Part shown: positions 44,001-51,427 of the stretch, piece by piece
Position numbering within the stretch: the first letter of the stretch is position 1
Layout: every line of letters begins with the position of its first letter
DNA from: Alistipes finegoldii DSM 17242
GTDB lineage: Bacteria > Bacteroidota > Bacteroidia > Bacteroidales > Rikenellaceae
DNA: 64,000 nucleotides
Direction of reading: 5' to 3'
Assembly (NCBI RefSeq): GCF_000265365.1
Contig: NC_018011.1
Span: 620,001-684,000 of the forward strand
Position numbers and translations under genes: made by a program
Notes under the pieces: model-generated
Databases searched by the model: none
Seen by the model: the letters and a program-made list of their open reading frames with translations, nothing else
What the model was told of the DNA's origin: nothing

Positions 44001-44896
44001 AGAAGTCTGTTATTGAGATGGAAGAGTCTCAACTCATCAAAGCTATGCAGGAGCATTGTACAGAACTAACTGAAGATTTAGCAAAGAAATGTATCATTCG
44101 CCTTTCTTTGGATAAACGGGAAAACTACCTCACTCCGCCAGTAGGATTAGCGGGCAAGGATATCTTCCCTTGGTCATACAATAGGGAATTAAGTTATCTG
44201 CGTCGCCCAGTGATTCGTTATCAATATGATGATGGCACAGTTATGTGCATGTTTGGGTTCCGCTCCTGTATTCAAGCCGGCATTCAGCTATCTGACTTGC
44301 TTTATTCTGGTCGCTTACGTTATGTGGGAAGGAAGATAGAAACCTTGCTTGGAAAATTTGAGGCTATAAAAGGGGCTGCGTTCAATGACGAGGTACGCTC
44401 TTTTTTGGCAAAGATACCAATAATGCGAGTATGGGAACATGATGTCACTATCAAATCTGGAGGTTATTTTGCGGCAGATAAAGATTATGGCGATATTGAT
44501 GTGATGGCTTATGATACATCACGTGATATACTCTACTTGATAGAATGTAAGAATACCAATCCAGCCAAGAATATTAAGGAAATGAAAACCGAGATGGATG
44601 AATATCTTGGTCGTGGTGATAATCCCGAGAGAGACAAGAAGAGAGCTCTTGTTCTTAAACATTTGCGTCGTCATCGCTGGGTAACGGAGCATATTAATGA
44701 AGTTGCGAAACACATTGGTGTAGCAGTTACACCCCGAGTAAAGTCAATGATGCTGACAGCTACAGTAATACCAACATCCTATCTCAAAAGAGAGAAAATA
44801 CCAATGTCAATTCTGAATTACCCTGAATTAAAGATAAAGGGCGTGAATTTACTAGATTCGTGCAAAGAACCAGATTTAAGCGTACTTGATATATGA
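41066..44896 (+). CDS. Large SEC-C protein with a C-terminal PD-(D/E)XK-like nuclease motif
   Basis: A 1276-residue protein. It opens with a SEC-C zinc motif, IGRNEPCPCGSGKKYKHCC (residues 5-23). About 1100 residues follow in which I recognise no family; they are predicted soluble, mixed helix and strand. Near the C-terminus are a GDIDVMAYD strand (D1143, D1145) and LIECKN (E1160, K1162), the arrangement of a PD-(D/E)XK nuclease core. It is a single gene bracketed by direct repeats at the end of an island that also carries restriction genes, so a defence nuclease is a fair hypothesis. No helicase or NTP-binding loop was seen. Confidence 0.7.
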   Translation: MSKKIGRNEPCPCGSGKKYKHCCMQKEQAIGILPVANHALWPSSWLDVPKTIAYLSNHAVPPILDYLIAMQLNPQNRGKNIRIEHLLQIAVANLGKSSQIPDISEFKSIIDQEFSFDLMEDMPINMFAEPVVFYGGNYTFFPGISTHATEIFRSMTEAIFNKRNIFTEAFRNEIYDGVLFMLELSKLLSTQAGISGLVRGNETPRETLNEPKTSQSFVINLPTMTELIHRNRLNPNVLKSFLLEVNATDILTQDAEKNPLLYRPIVEFDNNFYFAGISSQGCAINNFILKTALKHRCLEELVKQTHYGVWMRIGRSCIEQLRWVQNSMDEILAPVEGYYEDVFRIDVNWLAYVCYAHDLARNVAIDGNESFNNRDLSQHLQKRIDTIRNDKRSKDDHILTLVLYSTMGETYRFAMKKQNGTDYFLQFSAYDFLQLIQTEKWDSLSLVRYARSKENVSSLETPLNQSLDVYAIYKHYGESFYMTDNTPSDMLYIEPNDGCDLIFKSKDQLYFHGTLKRLNGQYAYIPVIRDLDYAAIFKPVHSGFNAKSCESYSIPVWVSCYQEEKQGINPSSISDTVITAVAYWMDTLQPAIADMISQRYEHSVEIELVFSEKVLADKGIHYDDDIKPTQGGNLNVSKTEGGVSVTFDDDYIHSFMGAGNESERNMMRCIIKKLLEIDEETACQIIDTRIPFGQAKMILMMEQSLNPLSIPLWLYTPIYIHAATSQLLQDKFPQWMKEKGHDIAGKLNTKTEKEDFLHKGVDVLLNELDKRLSSFDTLWLLRMLMQNHETLVYQREHNRVLQPAQILCFGENESKRKEFFDTERRLADAGISTRAMIEYIAATQYRGGGVKPGNDDVESLLAIMNEVISIGGICDAIHLDVANHTIEKLGSGRYGIYDDVFSDNVGEFAATRTIESVNGQIEDFESKMARMAVRPDTKEKNKDAELEEIDVAFLEDWGVSYSNILQFLYVCYIIAMKQQKSVIEMEESQLIKAMQEHCTELTEDLAKKCIIRLSLDKRENYLTPPVGLAGKDIFPWSYNRELSYLRRPVIRYQYDDGTVMCMFGFRSCIQAGIQLSDLLYSGRLRYVGRKIETLLGKFEAIKGAAFNDEVRSFLAKIPIMRVWEHDVTIKSGGYFAADKDYGDIDVMAYDTSRDILYLIECKNTNPAKNIKEMKTEMDEYLGRGDNPERDKKRALVLKHLRRHRWVTEHINEVAKHIGVAVTPRVKSMMLTATVIPTSYLKREKIPMSILNYPELKIKGVNLLDSCKEPDLSVLDI

Positions 44897-44934
44897 GACT
44901 TTTAGAGGTGCTGATGCATCACGCCTTCTAATTT

Positions 44935-45057
44935 TTACCTACTCCTAAAGGTAGTATGGAGCAATCGCTGACGGTTTATCATCTCTGCAATCTGTTCAGT
45001 TCGCATTCCCCTATTCTGGCTTGCCAAACAGTAGAGTATAGCCTCTTCAATCTTCAT
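44935..45057 (-). pseudogene. Truncated HARE-HTH-like (HB1/ASXL) gene remnant
   Basis: A 40-codon minus-strand frame from ATG 45057 to TAA 44935: MKIEEAILYCLASQNRGMRT, then EQIAEMINRQRLL. This matches the first two helices of the HARE-HTH winged-helix domain, which is normally about 65-70 residues and joined to more sequence. The rest is missing, so it is probably a remnant. Domain recognition is from memory of the pattern. The surrounding gap 44,897-45,264 holds otherwise only the short repeat at 45157. Confidence 0.4.
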
Positions 45058-45156
45058 ATTTTCAATAATTTAAAGTGTGCAAATTTTGCACAAGTTGTTA
45101 CAAAAGTACGGAAAAATACGGCAACGGAGGCTCTCTGAAAAAGAATCATATCTGAA

Positions 45157-45204
45157 AACTTTCTCTTTTGACTGCAAAAGAATACGAAATCCCGACTAAC
45201 AAGC
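45157..45204 (+). repeat. Partial third copy of the direct repeat
   Basis: It resembles 46107-46150: ACTTTCTCTTTTG, then CTGCAAAAG, then GAAATCC. It lies upstream of the 241-residue gene. The palindromic half of the repeat is absent here. Confidence 0.65.
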
Positions 45205-45264
45205 CTGACAAAATTTCATATATGAACTTTTATACATATTTTCGTCCCCCAAAGAAACAAAATT

Positions 45265-45990
45265 ATGGAAACATCAAAAACATACAATAGAACAATTAAT
45301 TTATTAGATAAGTACACAAAGTTTATCAAGTCTATTGACACCGAGGATATTGGCAACAATCTTACACTAGATAAATTAATAGAACTAAAATCAATACTGT
45401 CCGATATTAATAACATAATGACATTAATATCGACTCGTTCTATTGCAACAAAGTTATCAGATATATTATCATTTAAAAATGAAGATAGAGAACGGATATT
45501 TAATGATATTGATAAACAAAAGCCAAACACAAATGGATTCGACATAAGAATTGACTCTCCTGTAAAAATATTAGTAGAAGTCAAATGCAATTCTCTAATC
45601 CGCAACAAAAAATTTGGTGCTGCACAAATCAATGCAATTCTTGAAGATGCTAGAAAATTACGGTTAGAATCATCTCGACATATAAAGGCAAGTAAAAGTA
45701 TTCAAGACACAAAAGATTATATTAAGATAATTGCTATTGTCAATTTTGGCAATAGGTCTGACAAAGATTTAACGTCTCAACTACTGAGAGAAACCAAGTG
45801 TAAAGAATCCACTAATTCTGCAAGAAAAGAACGAATGAAAGTGAAAAAGTTTTTAAGACCATTATATTCACTATCGCAAATACATGAAATAACAGATCTA
45901 GAAAATGTTTATCTAACAATTTTACATATAAATGATTTAAAAAATGAGTTAGAGCGAATACGATGTGAGTACAGTTTATCACTCAAGTAA
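45265..45990 (+). CDS. Putative PD-(D/E)XK-type protein, unknown family
   Basis: A 241-residue, Lys- and Ile-rich soluble protein. A helical N-terminal half (about 1-80) is followed by NGFDIRIDSPVKILVEVKCN, with D93, D97 and E105-V-K107. This is the D...ExK arrangement of PD-(D/E)XK nucleases, with the usual strand between. The rest is helical and basic. I recognise no family. It is a single gene between two copies of the repeat and strongly AT-rich. A restriction-like nuclease is possible but unproved. Confidence 0.6.
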   Translation: METSKTYNRTINLLDKYTKFIKSIDTEDIGNNLTLDKLIELKSILSDINNIMTLISTRSIATKLSDILSFKNEDRERIFNDIDKQKPNTNGFDIRIDSPVKILVEVKCNSLIRNKKFGAAQINAILEDARKLRLESSRHIKASKSIQDTKDYIKIIAIVNFGNRSDKDLTSQLLRETKCKESTNSARKERMKVKKFLRPLYSLSQIHEITDLENVYLTILHINDLKNELERIRCEYSLSLK

Positions 45991-46001
45991 AAATACAACA
46001 T

Positions 46002-46129
46002 AGCTTTACTTTATCCCTGTATTCATATATACGTGCATTAAAGTAAAGCTAACAGAGGGAGAAAAAGAGATGGCTGCGCCAGAACCAAGCCGAACCATAA
46101 CTGCTGACTTTCTCTTTTGGCTGCAAAAG
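46002..46129 (+). repeat. About 125-bp direct repeat, copy 2 (contains palindrome)
   Basis: The partner of 40657-40782. It has a 10-bp perfect inverted repeat at 46004-46013 with 46039-46048. It ends about 30 bases before the tRNA-like 3' end. Confidence 0.85.
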
Positions 46130-46161
46130 ACACAGAAATCCTGCTCACAAAACAAACATGA

Positions 46162-46184
46162 TTCGAGCCCTTGTCAAGCCACCA
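46162..46184 (+). other. tRNA 3'-end fragment, putative attR of the island
   Basis: The 23 bases read as T-loop TTCGAGC, 3' half of the T stem CCTTG, 3' acceptor strand TCAAGCC, discriminator A and CCA. The 5' partner bases (which would need CAAGG and GGCTTGA) are not upstream, so only the 3' tail is present, as left behind when an element integrates in a tRNA gene. The intact tRNA should lie beyond the left end of the island. The bases 46,185-46,440 that follow hold no gene that I can see. Confidence 0.6.
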
Positions 46185-46469
46185 AAAGCCCATCCGAAAA
46201 TCCGTAAAATTACCCTCTATTTTACAGCCACAATCGGCGAAATAATCACCGATATGCCTTATCTTTGCGAAACGGAGATTTAAGAGCAAAAGAGAGCCAT
46301 TATTCTCTTTTCCCCTTCGTTTGAAGACAAACTAAGGTTAAAAACGTTAAATCTTCGATTTTCGGCGAAAAAACAAGTAAATTTTTGAGCAGTCTATCTT
46401 TTAAGCCGTAAATTATTGATAATCAATTAGCATAATATGCTGCATCGGCAAATAGCCAAAAACAAACCG

Positions 46470-46502
46470 GGACCGACATCCGATCAGAAGATGCCGGTCC
46501 CG
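46470..46502 (-). terminator. Terminator downstream of doxX
   Basis: A 12-bp stem with one G-T pair (46470-46481 with 46491-46502), followed on the minus strand by GGTTTGTTTTT. It is the first clearly chromosomal GC-rich feature to the right of the island. Confidence 0.7.
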
Positions 46503-46635
46503 CTGCTTTATCGAGCGGACAAGGAATTGGCCTGACGCGCCCTAGGCATTCTGCCTGCGAAAATGCGACACACGTCCATCGCCTCTTCCGGAAGAGAGGG
46601 TATCGGGGCGGAATCCGGATAAGGGTGCGGCGCGA

Positions 46636-47076
46636 CTACCGCCGCGGCTTCGGAAGACGCCGAGCAATCAGCGTATCGGCCGCATAGAGACCGGGACCTG
46701 CGGCGTACATCAGCACGTAAACCGACAGATAGGCCAGCGCCAGTTCGCGCGCCGCGAACGGATCGCCGCCGTGTACGGCGAAGAAAGCCACGCACATCGT
46801 GAAAATCATCGGGATAAGAGCCAGCCGGTAGAACAACCCCGCGATAAACCCGACAGAACAGACGACTTCGCCGAAGATCGCCAGCGCGAGCGAAACACCG
46901 CTGCCGACACCCAGCGGATCGGGAAACGCGGCGGAAAGCGCATCGAAGTTCTGCCACTTGGCGATGCCGTGCGACATCAGCAGTCCTCCGAAAATAATGC
47001 GGGCCGCGAGCAGCAGCCACGAATTGCCGGCGGTATAGGGTTTGTCCGGAAACAGAAATCTCAGTATTGCATACAT
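46636..47076 (-). CDS. DoxX family membrane protein
   Basis: A 146-residue inner-membrane protein with four predicted membrane segments (about 20-40, 63-85, 88-105, 112-130). The DoxX pattern is WLLLAARIIFGGLLMSHGIAKW and GEVVCSVGFIAGLFYRLALIP. DoxX-like proteins are linked to redox or thiosulfate-related membrane functions in some species; the role here is unknown. It is a single gene ending about 130 bases before its terminator. Confidence 0.88.
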   Translation of the reverse strand: MYAILRFLFPDKPYTAGNSWLLLAARIIFGGLLMSHGIAKWQNFDALSAAFPDPLGVGSGVSLALAIFGEVVCSVGFIAGLFYRLALIPMIFTMCVAFFAVHGGDPFAARELALAYLSVYVLMYAAGPGLYAADTLIARRLPKPRR

Positions 47077-47209
47077 AATCTTGGAAATTTATGCTCTAAT
47101 ATCACAATAAATGCCGGAATTTCCAACACTCCGCCACACAATTTCGGACATCCGCATGCGATATGCCCCGGACCGCGCAACGGCAAAGGGAGCATGCTCC
47201 GATTTTTCG

Positions 47210-47217
47210 TATCTTTA
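47210..47217 (+). promoter_or_regulatory. -7-like element of the yjbQ gene
   Basis: TATCTTTA differs from TAnnTTTG at the last base and lies 24 bases before the chosen start at 47241. Confidence 0.45.
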
Positions 47218-47240
47218 CCGCAGCAATTTACAACATCGCC

Positions 47241-47651
47241 ATGATCCAGCAGACCGAATTCACACTACGCCCCCGCACCCGCGGGTTTCACCTCGTCACG
47301 GACGAAATCACGGCCAACCTGCCGCCGCTGCCCGACGCCGGGCTGGTGCATCTCTTCATCAAACACACCTCCGCAGGTCTTTCGATCAACGAAAACGCCG
47401 ATCCCGACGTCCGCACGGACCTCTCGGCCATCTTCGACCGGCTGGTCCGCGAGCGCGAATCCTACTACGTCCACACGCTCGAAGGCGACGACGACATGCC
47501 GGCGCATGCCAAATCGACGCTCACGGGCGTCGAGCTGACGATACCCGTCACACAGGGCCGGCTCAACCTCGGCACATGGCAGGGCATCTACCTCTGCGAA
47601 TTCCGCAACCGCGCTTCGGGCCGCCGCATCGTCGCCACCCTAATCGGATAG
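47241..47651 (+). CDS. yjbQ: YjbQ family protein
   Basis: A 136-residue UPF0047/YjbQ protein. The family signature HTSAGLSINENADPDV is seen near residues 42-57 and the second conserved block HAKSTLTGVELTIPV near 89-103. Some members show thiamin-phosphate-synthase-like activity in tests; the physiological role is unclear. The start at ATG 47241 (MIQQTEFTLRPR) fits the family N-terminus; an upstream in-frame start at 47163 would add 26 residues that fit nothing and would lie before the -7 box. Confidence 0.9.
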   Translation: MIQQTEFTLRPRTRGFHLVTDEITANLPPLPDAGLVHLFIKHTSAGLSINENADPDVRTDLSAIFDRLVRERESYYVHTLEGDDDMPAHAKSTLTGVELTIPVTQGRLNLGTWQGIYLCEFRNRASGRRIVATLIG

Positions 47652-47735
47652 TCCGGCCGCAATTCAGAAGACAAGCGGACGCGCTGGCCGAAAAATTGCA
47701 CCTTCCCGAAACGGATCACCAAACAAGGGAAAGCA

Positions 47736-47996
47736 ATGACGACAGCGACAAAACACAAGACCGCGGACCGGCTCACCGCCGAAGAGCGGCACGAACTGCC
47801 CGACTCGGCATTCGGGATTCCCGAAACGCGCGAATTCCCGCTCGTGGACGCCGAGCACGTACGGGCCGCCGAAGCCTACTTCCGCTATGCGCCCGACAAC
47901 AAAAAGGCGGCTCTGGCCCGGCGTATCCTCGCCAAGGCGGCCGCATACGGCGTAAACGTACAGAGTCAGGTCATCCGCAGCTGGGCCGAGGAGTAA
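47736..47996 (+). CDS. Small hypothetical protein (DUF6582-like motif)
   Basis: An 86-residue soluble protein. The segment RHELPDSAFGIPETREFPLV, then DAEHVRAAEAYFRYAP, resembles the short DUF6582-type motif (LPDSAF...P) found in phage and bacterial proteins. The rest is helical and Ala/Arg-rich. It has no membrane segment. It follows yjbQ by 84 bases and ends before a strong hairpin, so it may share that transcript. Confidence 0.6.
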   Translation: MTTATKHKTADRLTAEERHELPDSAFGIPETREFPLVDAEHVRAAEAYFRYAPDNKKAALARRILAKAAAYGVNVQSQVIRSWAEE

Positions 47997-48019
47997 CGCC
48001 GCGCGGAACGCCGGAACGC

Positions 48020-48053
48020 GCGAAGGCCGGAGCACGAACGCCCCGGCCTTCGC
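48020..48053 (+). terminator. Terminator after the 86-residue gene
   Basis: An 11-bp perfect GC-rich stem (48020-48030 with 48043-48053), then TTTCC. It lies 23 bases after the stop. Confidence 0.7.
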
Positions 48054-48135
48054 TTTCCGCGACCGCCCCCGATCCGGATTCCGGTCCGCATACCCCGAAC
48101 CGACGAACCGCATCGAGCGTTTCCGGCACAAAAAA

Positions 48136-48162
48136 CGGCGGCGGAAACCGATTCCGCCGCCG
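48136..48162 (-). terminator. Terminator downstream of the GH92 gene
   Basis: An 11-bp perfect stem (48136-48146 with 48152-48162) is followed on the minus strand by TTTTTTG. It ends the leftward GH92 transcript. Confidence 0.8.
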
Positions 48163-48237
48163 CTGTCGTCCGGACAATCCCGGCCGGTTACTGAGCATGC
48201 CCGCGCGTCGTATTATCCGCAGGGCGTCCGCAACCGT

Positions 48238-50373
48238 CTATTTATCCGAGGTCGCAATCACCAGCTCGCCTTTGCCCAGCGCATCGTGGGACACGAACCA
48301 ACCCCCGACCGGATTTCCGCCGCACGTGATGCCCGTAATGCGGCGGCCCGTTCCCTCGCGGCGGATCGACCAGCGGGAACCGTCACCCAGCGACACTGCG
48401 ACCTTGTCGAACAACGGCACGGTGACGATATATTCGGGATCGGCCGGGGAATAGGTGTAAAGCCCGATTGCGTTGAAGACATACCACGACGACATCTCGC
48501 CGGCGTCGTCCATGCCCGACAACGCCAGTCCTTCGGGTCCCATGCCGTAGAATCGGTCCAGAATGTGGTCGAGCAGCTCCTGCGAACGCTCCTGACGGCC
48601 GATGAAGTAATACAGGTAGGGGAAACTGTGGTCGGGCTGATTGCCGTGGCAGTACTGCCCGATAAAACCCGAAAGGTTGTCCACCTCGTAGCCTTTCCAC
48701 GGAATCGAGAAGAGCTTGTCCAACTGCGCTCCGAACGCCTCGCGACTGGGATAGAGACCGATCAGCCCCTCGGTGTCGTGCGGCGCGAAGAACGCCTGCT
48801 GCCAGGCGTTGGCTTCGCGGTACATATATTCGTAATAGGGATACTGGTCGTCGAAGGGCGTGATCCACGAGCCGTCGTCGAGCCGTCCGCGCATCAGGCC
48901 CGTCGAGGGATCGAAGAGGTTTTTGTAATTGGACGTGCGCTTCATCAGCATGTCGCGGTTCGCCCGGTCTCCCAGCGCATCGGCCAGCAGCGCCACGGCA
49001 TAGTCGTCGTAGGCGTATTCGAGCGTTTTCGTAACCGCGGCTTTGCATACGGTCTGCGTCACGGGATTCTCGACATCCATTTCGGGGATATAGCCGCGGG
49101 CGACATACTCGTCGAGCCACGGGCGGCTCGGCCCCTGCACGGTGGCGTTGCGCAGGACCAGCTCGTAGGCGCGCCGCACGTCGAAACCGCGGATGCCGCG
49201 CAGGTACACTCCGGCCACGAACGCCGAAGCGTGGTCGCCGTGGAAGAAGGTCGGCATGAATCCGCCCTGTTTTTCACCCCGGTCGGTGTCCGAGCTGATG
49301 ACGTCGGCCGCGACATCGGGAGCCAGCAGGCCGAGCAGAATCAGCTTGTTGCGGTAATCGTCCCAATACGAAGGCCCGGTGTAATAACGGAACCCGGTAT
49401 TGACGACCTCGCCGTCCGCATCGGTAAACTCGCCGTTCACATCGCTGCGCAGCGCGGGCCAGAGGAACGAGCGGTAAAGGCATGAATAGAACAATCCTTT
49501 TTCGCGCTCCGTACCTCCTTCGACACGGATCCGCCCCAGCAGATCGTTCCATACAGCGGTCGCTTCGGAGCGCACGGCGGCGAAACTCCTGCCGAGCATC
49601 TCGGCTTCGAGATTCTTCCGGGCGTTCTCCTCGCTCACGAACGAGAACCCGATCCGCAGTTCGACCGGACCGTCGCCGTCGCCGAAGCGGACGATGCGGA
49701 TTTCACGGTCTCCCTCCGCAACCGGCTCGATCCCGGTCACGGGACGGTCGGCCACGGCATAGAAATACATCTTCTCGCCCGTCTGCTGCCATCCGGCGAA
49801 GGCGTTGTCGCCCTCCTTACGGATATCCCATGCGCGAACATGTTCGTTCGAACGCTGCAGGTCGGCCAGCAGAGCCGCCTGCGCCCCGGCGGGATAGGTG
49901 TATTTATGGAACGCGCAGCGCAGCGTCGAGGTCAGCTCGGCATCGACGCCGTAGCGGTCGAGAAAAACCCGGTAGTAACCCGGAGCGGCCGATTCGCGCG
50001 CATGGCTGTAGGGCGAACAATAGTCTCCGGGAAGCGGCGTGCCCGTGACGGGCAGCAGCGGAATATGGCAGAGGTTCCAATGCCCCTTGTTGGTGTGGGT
50101 AAAGCCGTAAATCACGCTATCCTCATACTGGTAGCCCGCCCCGCTGTGGAATTTGGTGACGGGGCTGACCTGCACCATGGCGTTGGGAAGCGACGAGCCG
50201 GGGAAGACTTCGGCGCCCCACGTACGTTTGGTGGGCTTGAAGCCCAGATCGACGCTGTCCCAGAGCGTCGCGGTTCCCAGCAGGGGATTCACATAGTCGG
50301 TAAGGGGTTTCTGCTTCGGCGCGCACCCGGCGGCCAAGGCGAACAATACGATACAAAGTCCGGTTTTCAACAT
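48238..50373 (-). CDS. GH92 family alpha-mannosidase lipoprotein
   Basis: A 711-residue glycoside hydrolase of family GH92, calcium-dependent exo-alpha-mannosidases that trim host or yeast glycans. The lipoprotein signal is MLKTGLCIVLFALAAGC (lipobox LAAGC, Cys17). The N-terminal beta-sandwich begins with DYVNPLLGT. The (alpha/alpha)6 catalytic part has YYTGPSYWDDYRNKLILLGL, FFHGDHASAFVAG, YVARGYIPEM, GNQPDHSFPYLYYFIG and GMDDAGEMSSWYVFNAIGLY, typical of the family. It acts at the cell surface or in the periplasm. No SusC/SusD pair is next to it. Confidence 0.95.
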   Translation of the reverse strand: MLKTGLCIVLFALAAGCAPKQKPLTDYVNPLLGTATLWDSVDLGFKPTKRTWGAEVFPGSSLPNAMVQVSPVTKFHSGAGYQYEDSVIYGFTHTNKGHWNLCHIPLLPVTGTPLPGDYCSPYSHARESAAPGYYRVFLDRYGVDAELTSTLRCAFHKYTYPAGAQAALLADLQRSNEHVRAWDIRKEGDNAFAGWQQTGEKMYFYAVADRPVTGIEPVAEGDREIRIVRFGDGDGPVELRIGFSFVSEENARKNLEAEMLGRSFAAVRSEATAVWNDLLGRIRVEGGTEREKGLFYSCLYRSFLWPALRSDVNGEFTDADGEVVNTGFRYYTGPSYWDDYRNKLILLGLLAPDVAADVISSDTDRGEKQGGFMPTFFHGDHASAFVAGVYLRGIRGFDVRRAYELVLRNATVQGPSRPWLDEYVARGYIPEMDVENPVTQTVCKAAVTKTLEYAYDDYAVALLADALGDRANRDMLMKRTSNYKNLFDPSTGLMRGRLDDGSWITPFDDQYPYYEYMYREANAWQQAFFAPHDTEGLIGLYPSREAFGAQLDKLFSIPWKGYEVDNLSGFIGQYCHGNQPDHSFPYLYYFIGRQERSQELLDHILDRFYGMGPEGLALSGMDDAGEMSSWYVFNAIGLYTYSPADPEYIVTVPLFDKVAVSLGDGSRWSIRREGTGRRITGITCGGNPVGGWFVSHDALGKGELVIATSDK

Positions 50374-50448
50374 AAGCGGTGAGAATTCGTTTCAGACAAA
50401 ATTAGCGCTTTTCATCCGGCACGTGCAACCCCTTTCGGGCAAAAAAAC

Positions 50449-50456
50449 TATCTTTG
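50449..50456 (+). promoter_or_regulatory. -7 element of the DedA-like gene
   Basis: TATCTTTG matches TAnnTTTG and lies 42 bases before the start at 50499; no clear -33 box is visible. Confidence 0.5.
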
Positions 50457-50498
50457 TCCCGCAGGCGGACTACTCTTGCACAAAACCGGACACGACAC

Positions 50499-50957
50499 AT
50501 GGAGACACTCACGCAATTTCTGATCGACTGGGGCTACTGGGGCCTTTTCTTCTCGGCGCTGATCGCCGGAAGCGTCGTGCCGTTCAGCTCCGAGGCCGTG
50601 ATGCTCGTACTGGTGCACATGGGGCTGGACCCCGTGCTGTGCGTCGTCTCCGCGGCATCGGGCAATACACTGGGCGGCATGAGCTGTTACTGGATCGGCA
50701 CGCTCGGCAAGAGCGAATGGATCACGCGGCTGGGCGTAAAGGAGAAACAGCTGGACAAGGCCCGCCGGTTTCTCGCAGGGCGCGGGGCGATGATGGCCTT
50801 CTTCTCGTTCCTGCCCACCATCGGCGAAGCCATCGCCATCGTCCTCGGCCTGATGCGCAGCAACGTCTGGCTCACGGGCGGCTCGATGCTCGCCGGCAAG
50901 ACACTGCGTTATATCGTCGTGCTGGCGACTTTCCAAGGCGCCGCATCGCTTCTCTAA
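50499..50957 (+). CDS. DedA/YqaA-type (SNARE-associated) membrane protein
   Basis: A 152-residue inner-membrane protein of the VTT/DedA-YqaA group. The segments GYWGLFFSALIAGSVVPFSSEA and ASGNTLGGMSCYWIGTLGK show the re-entrant loop pattern, and later GAMMAFFSFLPTIGEAIAIVLG. Relatives in the DedA group flip lipids or affect membrane potential; the role of this subgroup is not known. The start at ATG 50499 is chosen since the family begins there; 50454 would add a non-matching 15-residue extension. Confidence 0.85.
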   Translation: METLTQFLIDWGYWGLFFSALIAGSVVPFSSEAVMLVLVHMGLDPVLCVVSAASGNTLGGMSCYWIGTLGKSEWITRLGVKEKQLDKARRFLAGRGAMMAFFSFLPTIGEAIAIVLGLMRSNVWLTGGSMLAGKTLRYIVVLATFQGAASLL

Positions 50958-50968
50958 ATCCTCAACGC

Positions 50969-51421
50969 ATGGAATTCGAAATCGTAAAAACCGACACTCC
51001 GGACCGCAGCCTGCTGTTGCTGGCCGACGAATCGGAAGAGTCCGTGGCCGACTACGCCGGCCGCGGCACGACCTATGCCGCATGCCGGAGCGGGCAAATC
51101 CTCGGCCAGTACGTATTGCTGCATACGCGGCCCTTCACGGCCGAAGTGGTCAACATCGCCGTCGCGCCCGAATACCAGCGCCGCGGCATCGCCACGGCGT
51201 TATTGCAGCATGCCGTACGAACGGCCCGCGATGCGGGGTTCCGACTGCTCGAAATCGGCACGGGAGACATCGGCGCGGGACAGATCGCCCTGTACGAACG
51301 GTGCGGTTTCGTCCGCTGCGGCATCGACGAAGACTACTTCCGGAAGCACTACCCCGCTCCGATTTTCGAAAACGGCGTAGAGTGCCGCCACATGGTGCGC
51401 CTGCGCATGGAGCTGAGATAA
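50969..51421 (+). CDS. GNAT family N-acetyltransferase
   Basis: A 150-residue acetyl-CoA-dependent acetyltransferase. The acetyl-CoA loop is seen as VVNIAVAPEYQRRGIATALLQ, then the conserved FRLLEIGTGDIGAGQIALYE and RCGF. The substrate cannot be told from sequence. It starts 11 bases after the DedA-like gene and ends 6 bases before DUF5131, so the three form an operon. Confidence 0.88.
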   Translation: MEFEIVKTDTPDRSLLLLADESEESVADYAGRGTTYAACRSGQILGQYVLLHTRPFTAEVVNIAVAPEYQRRGIATALLQHAVRTARDAGFRLLEIGTGDIGAGQIALYERCGFVRCGIDEDYFRKHYPAPIFENGVECRHMVRLRMELR

Positions 51422-51427
51422 CGGATC

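Noticed and set aside
44956..45138. 60-codon plus-strand frame
   Set aside because: No matching family, and the minus-strand HARE-HTH-like remnant explains the same bases better.
47111..48454. 447-codon plus-strand frame over yjbQ and the next gene
   Set aside because: Arg/Pro-rich shadow frame overlapping yjbQ out of frame; no domain.
48286..49485. 399-codon plus-strand frame opposite the GH92 gene
   Set aside because: GC-rich antisense shadow with no recognisable domain; the GH92 frame is certain.
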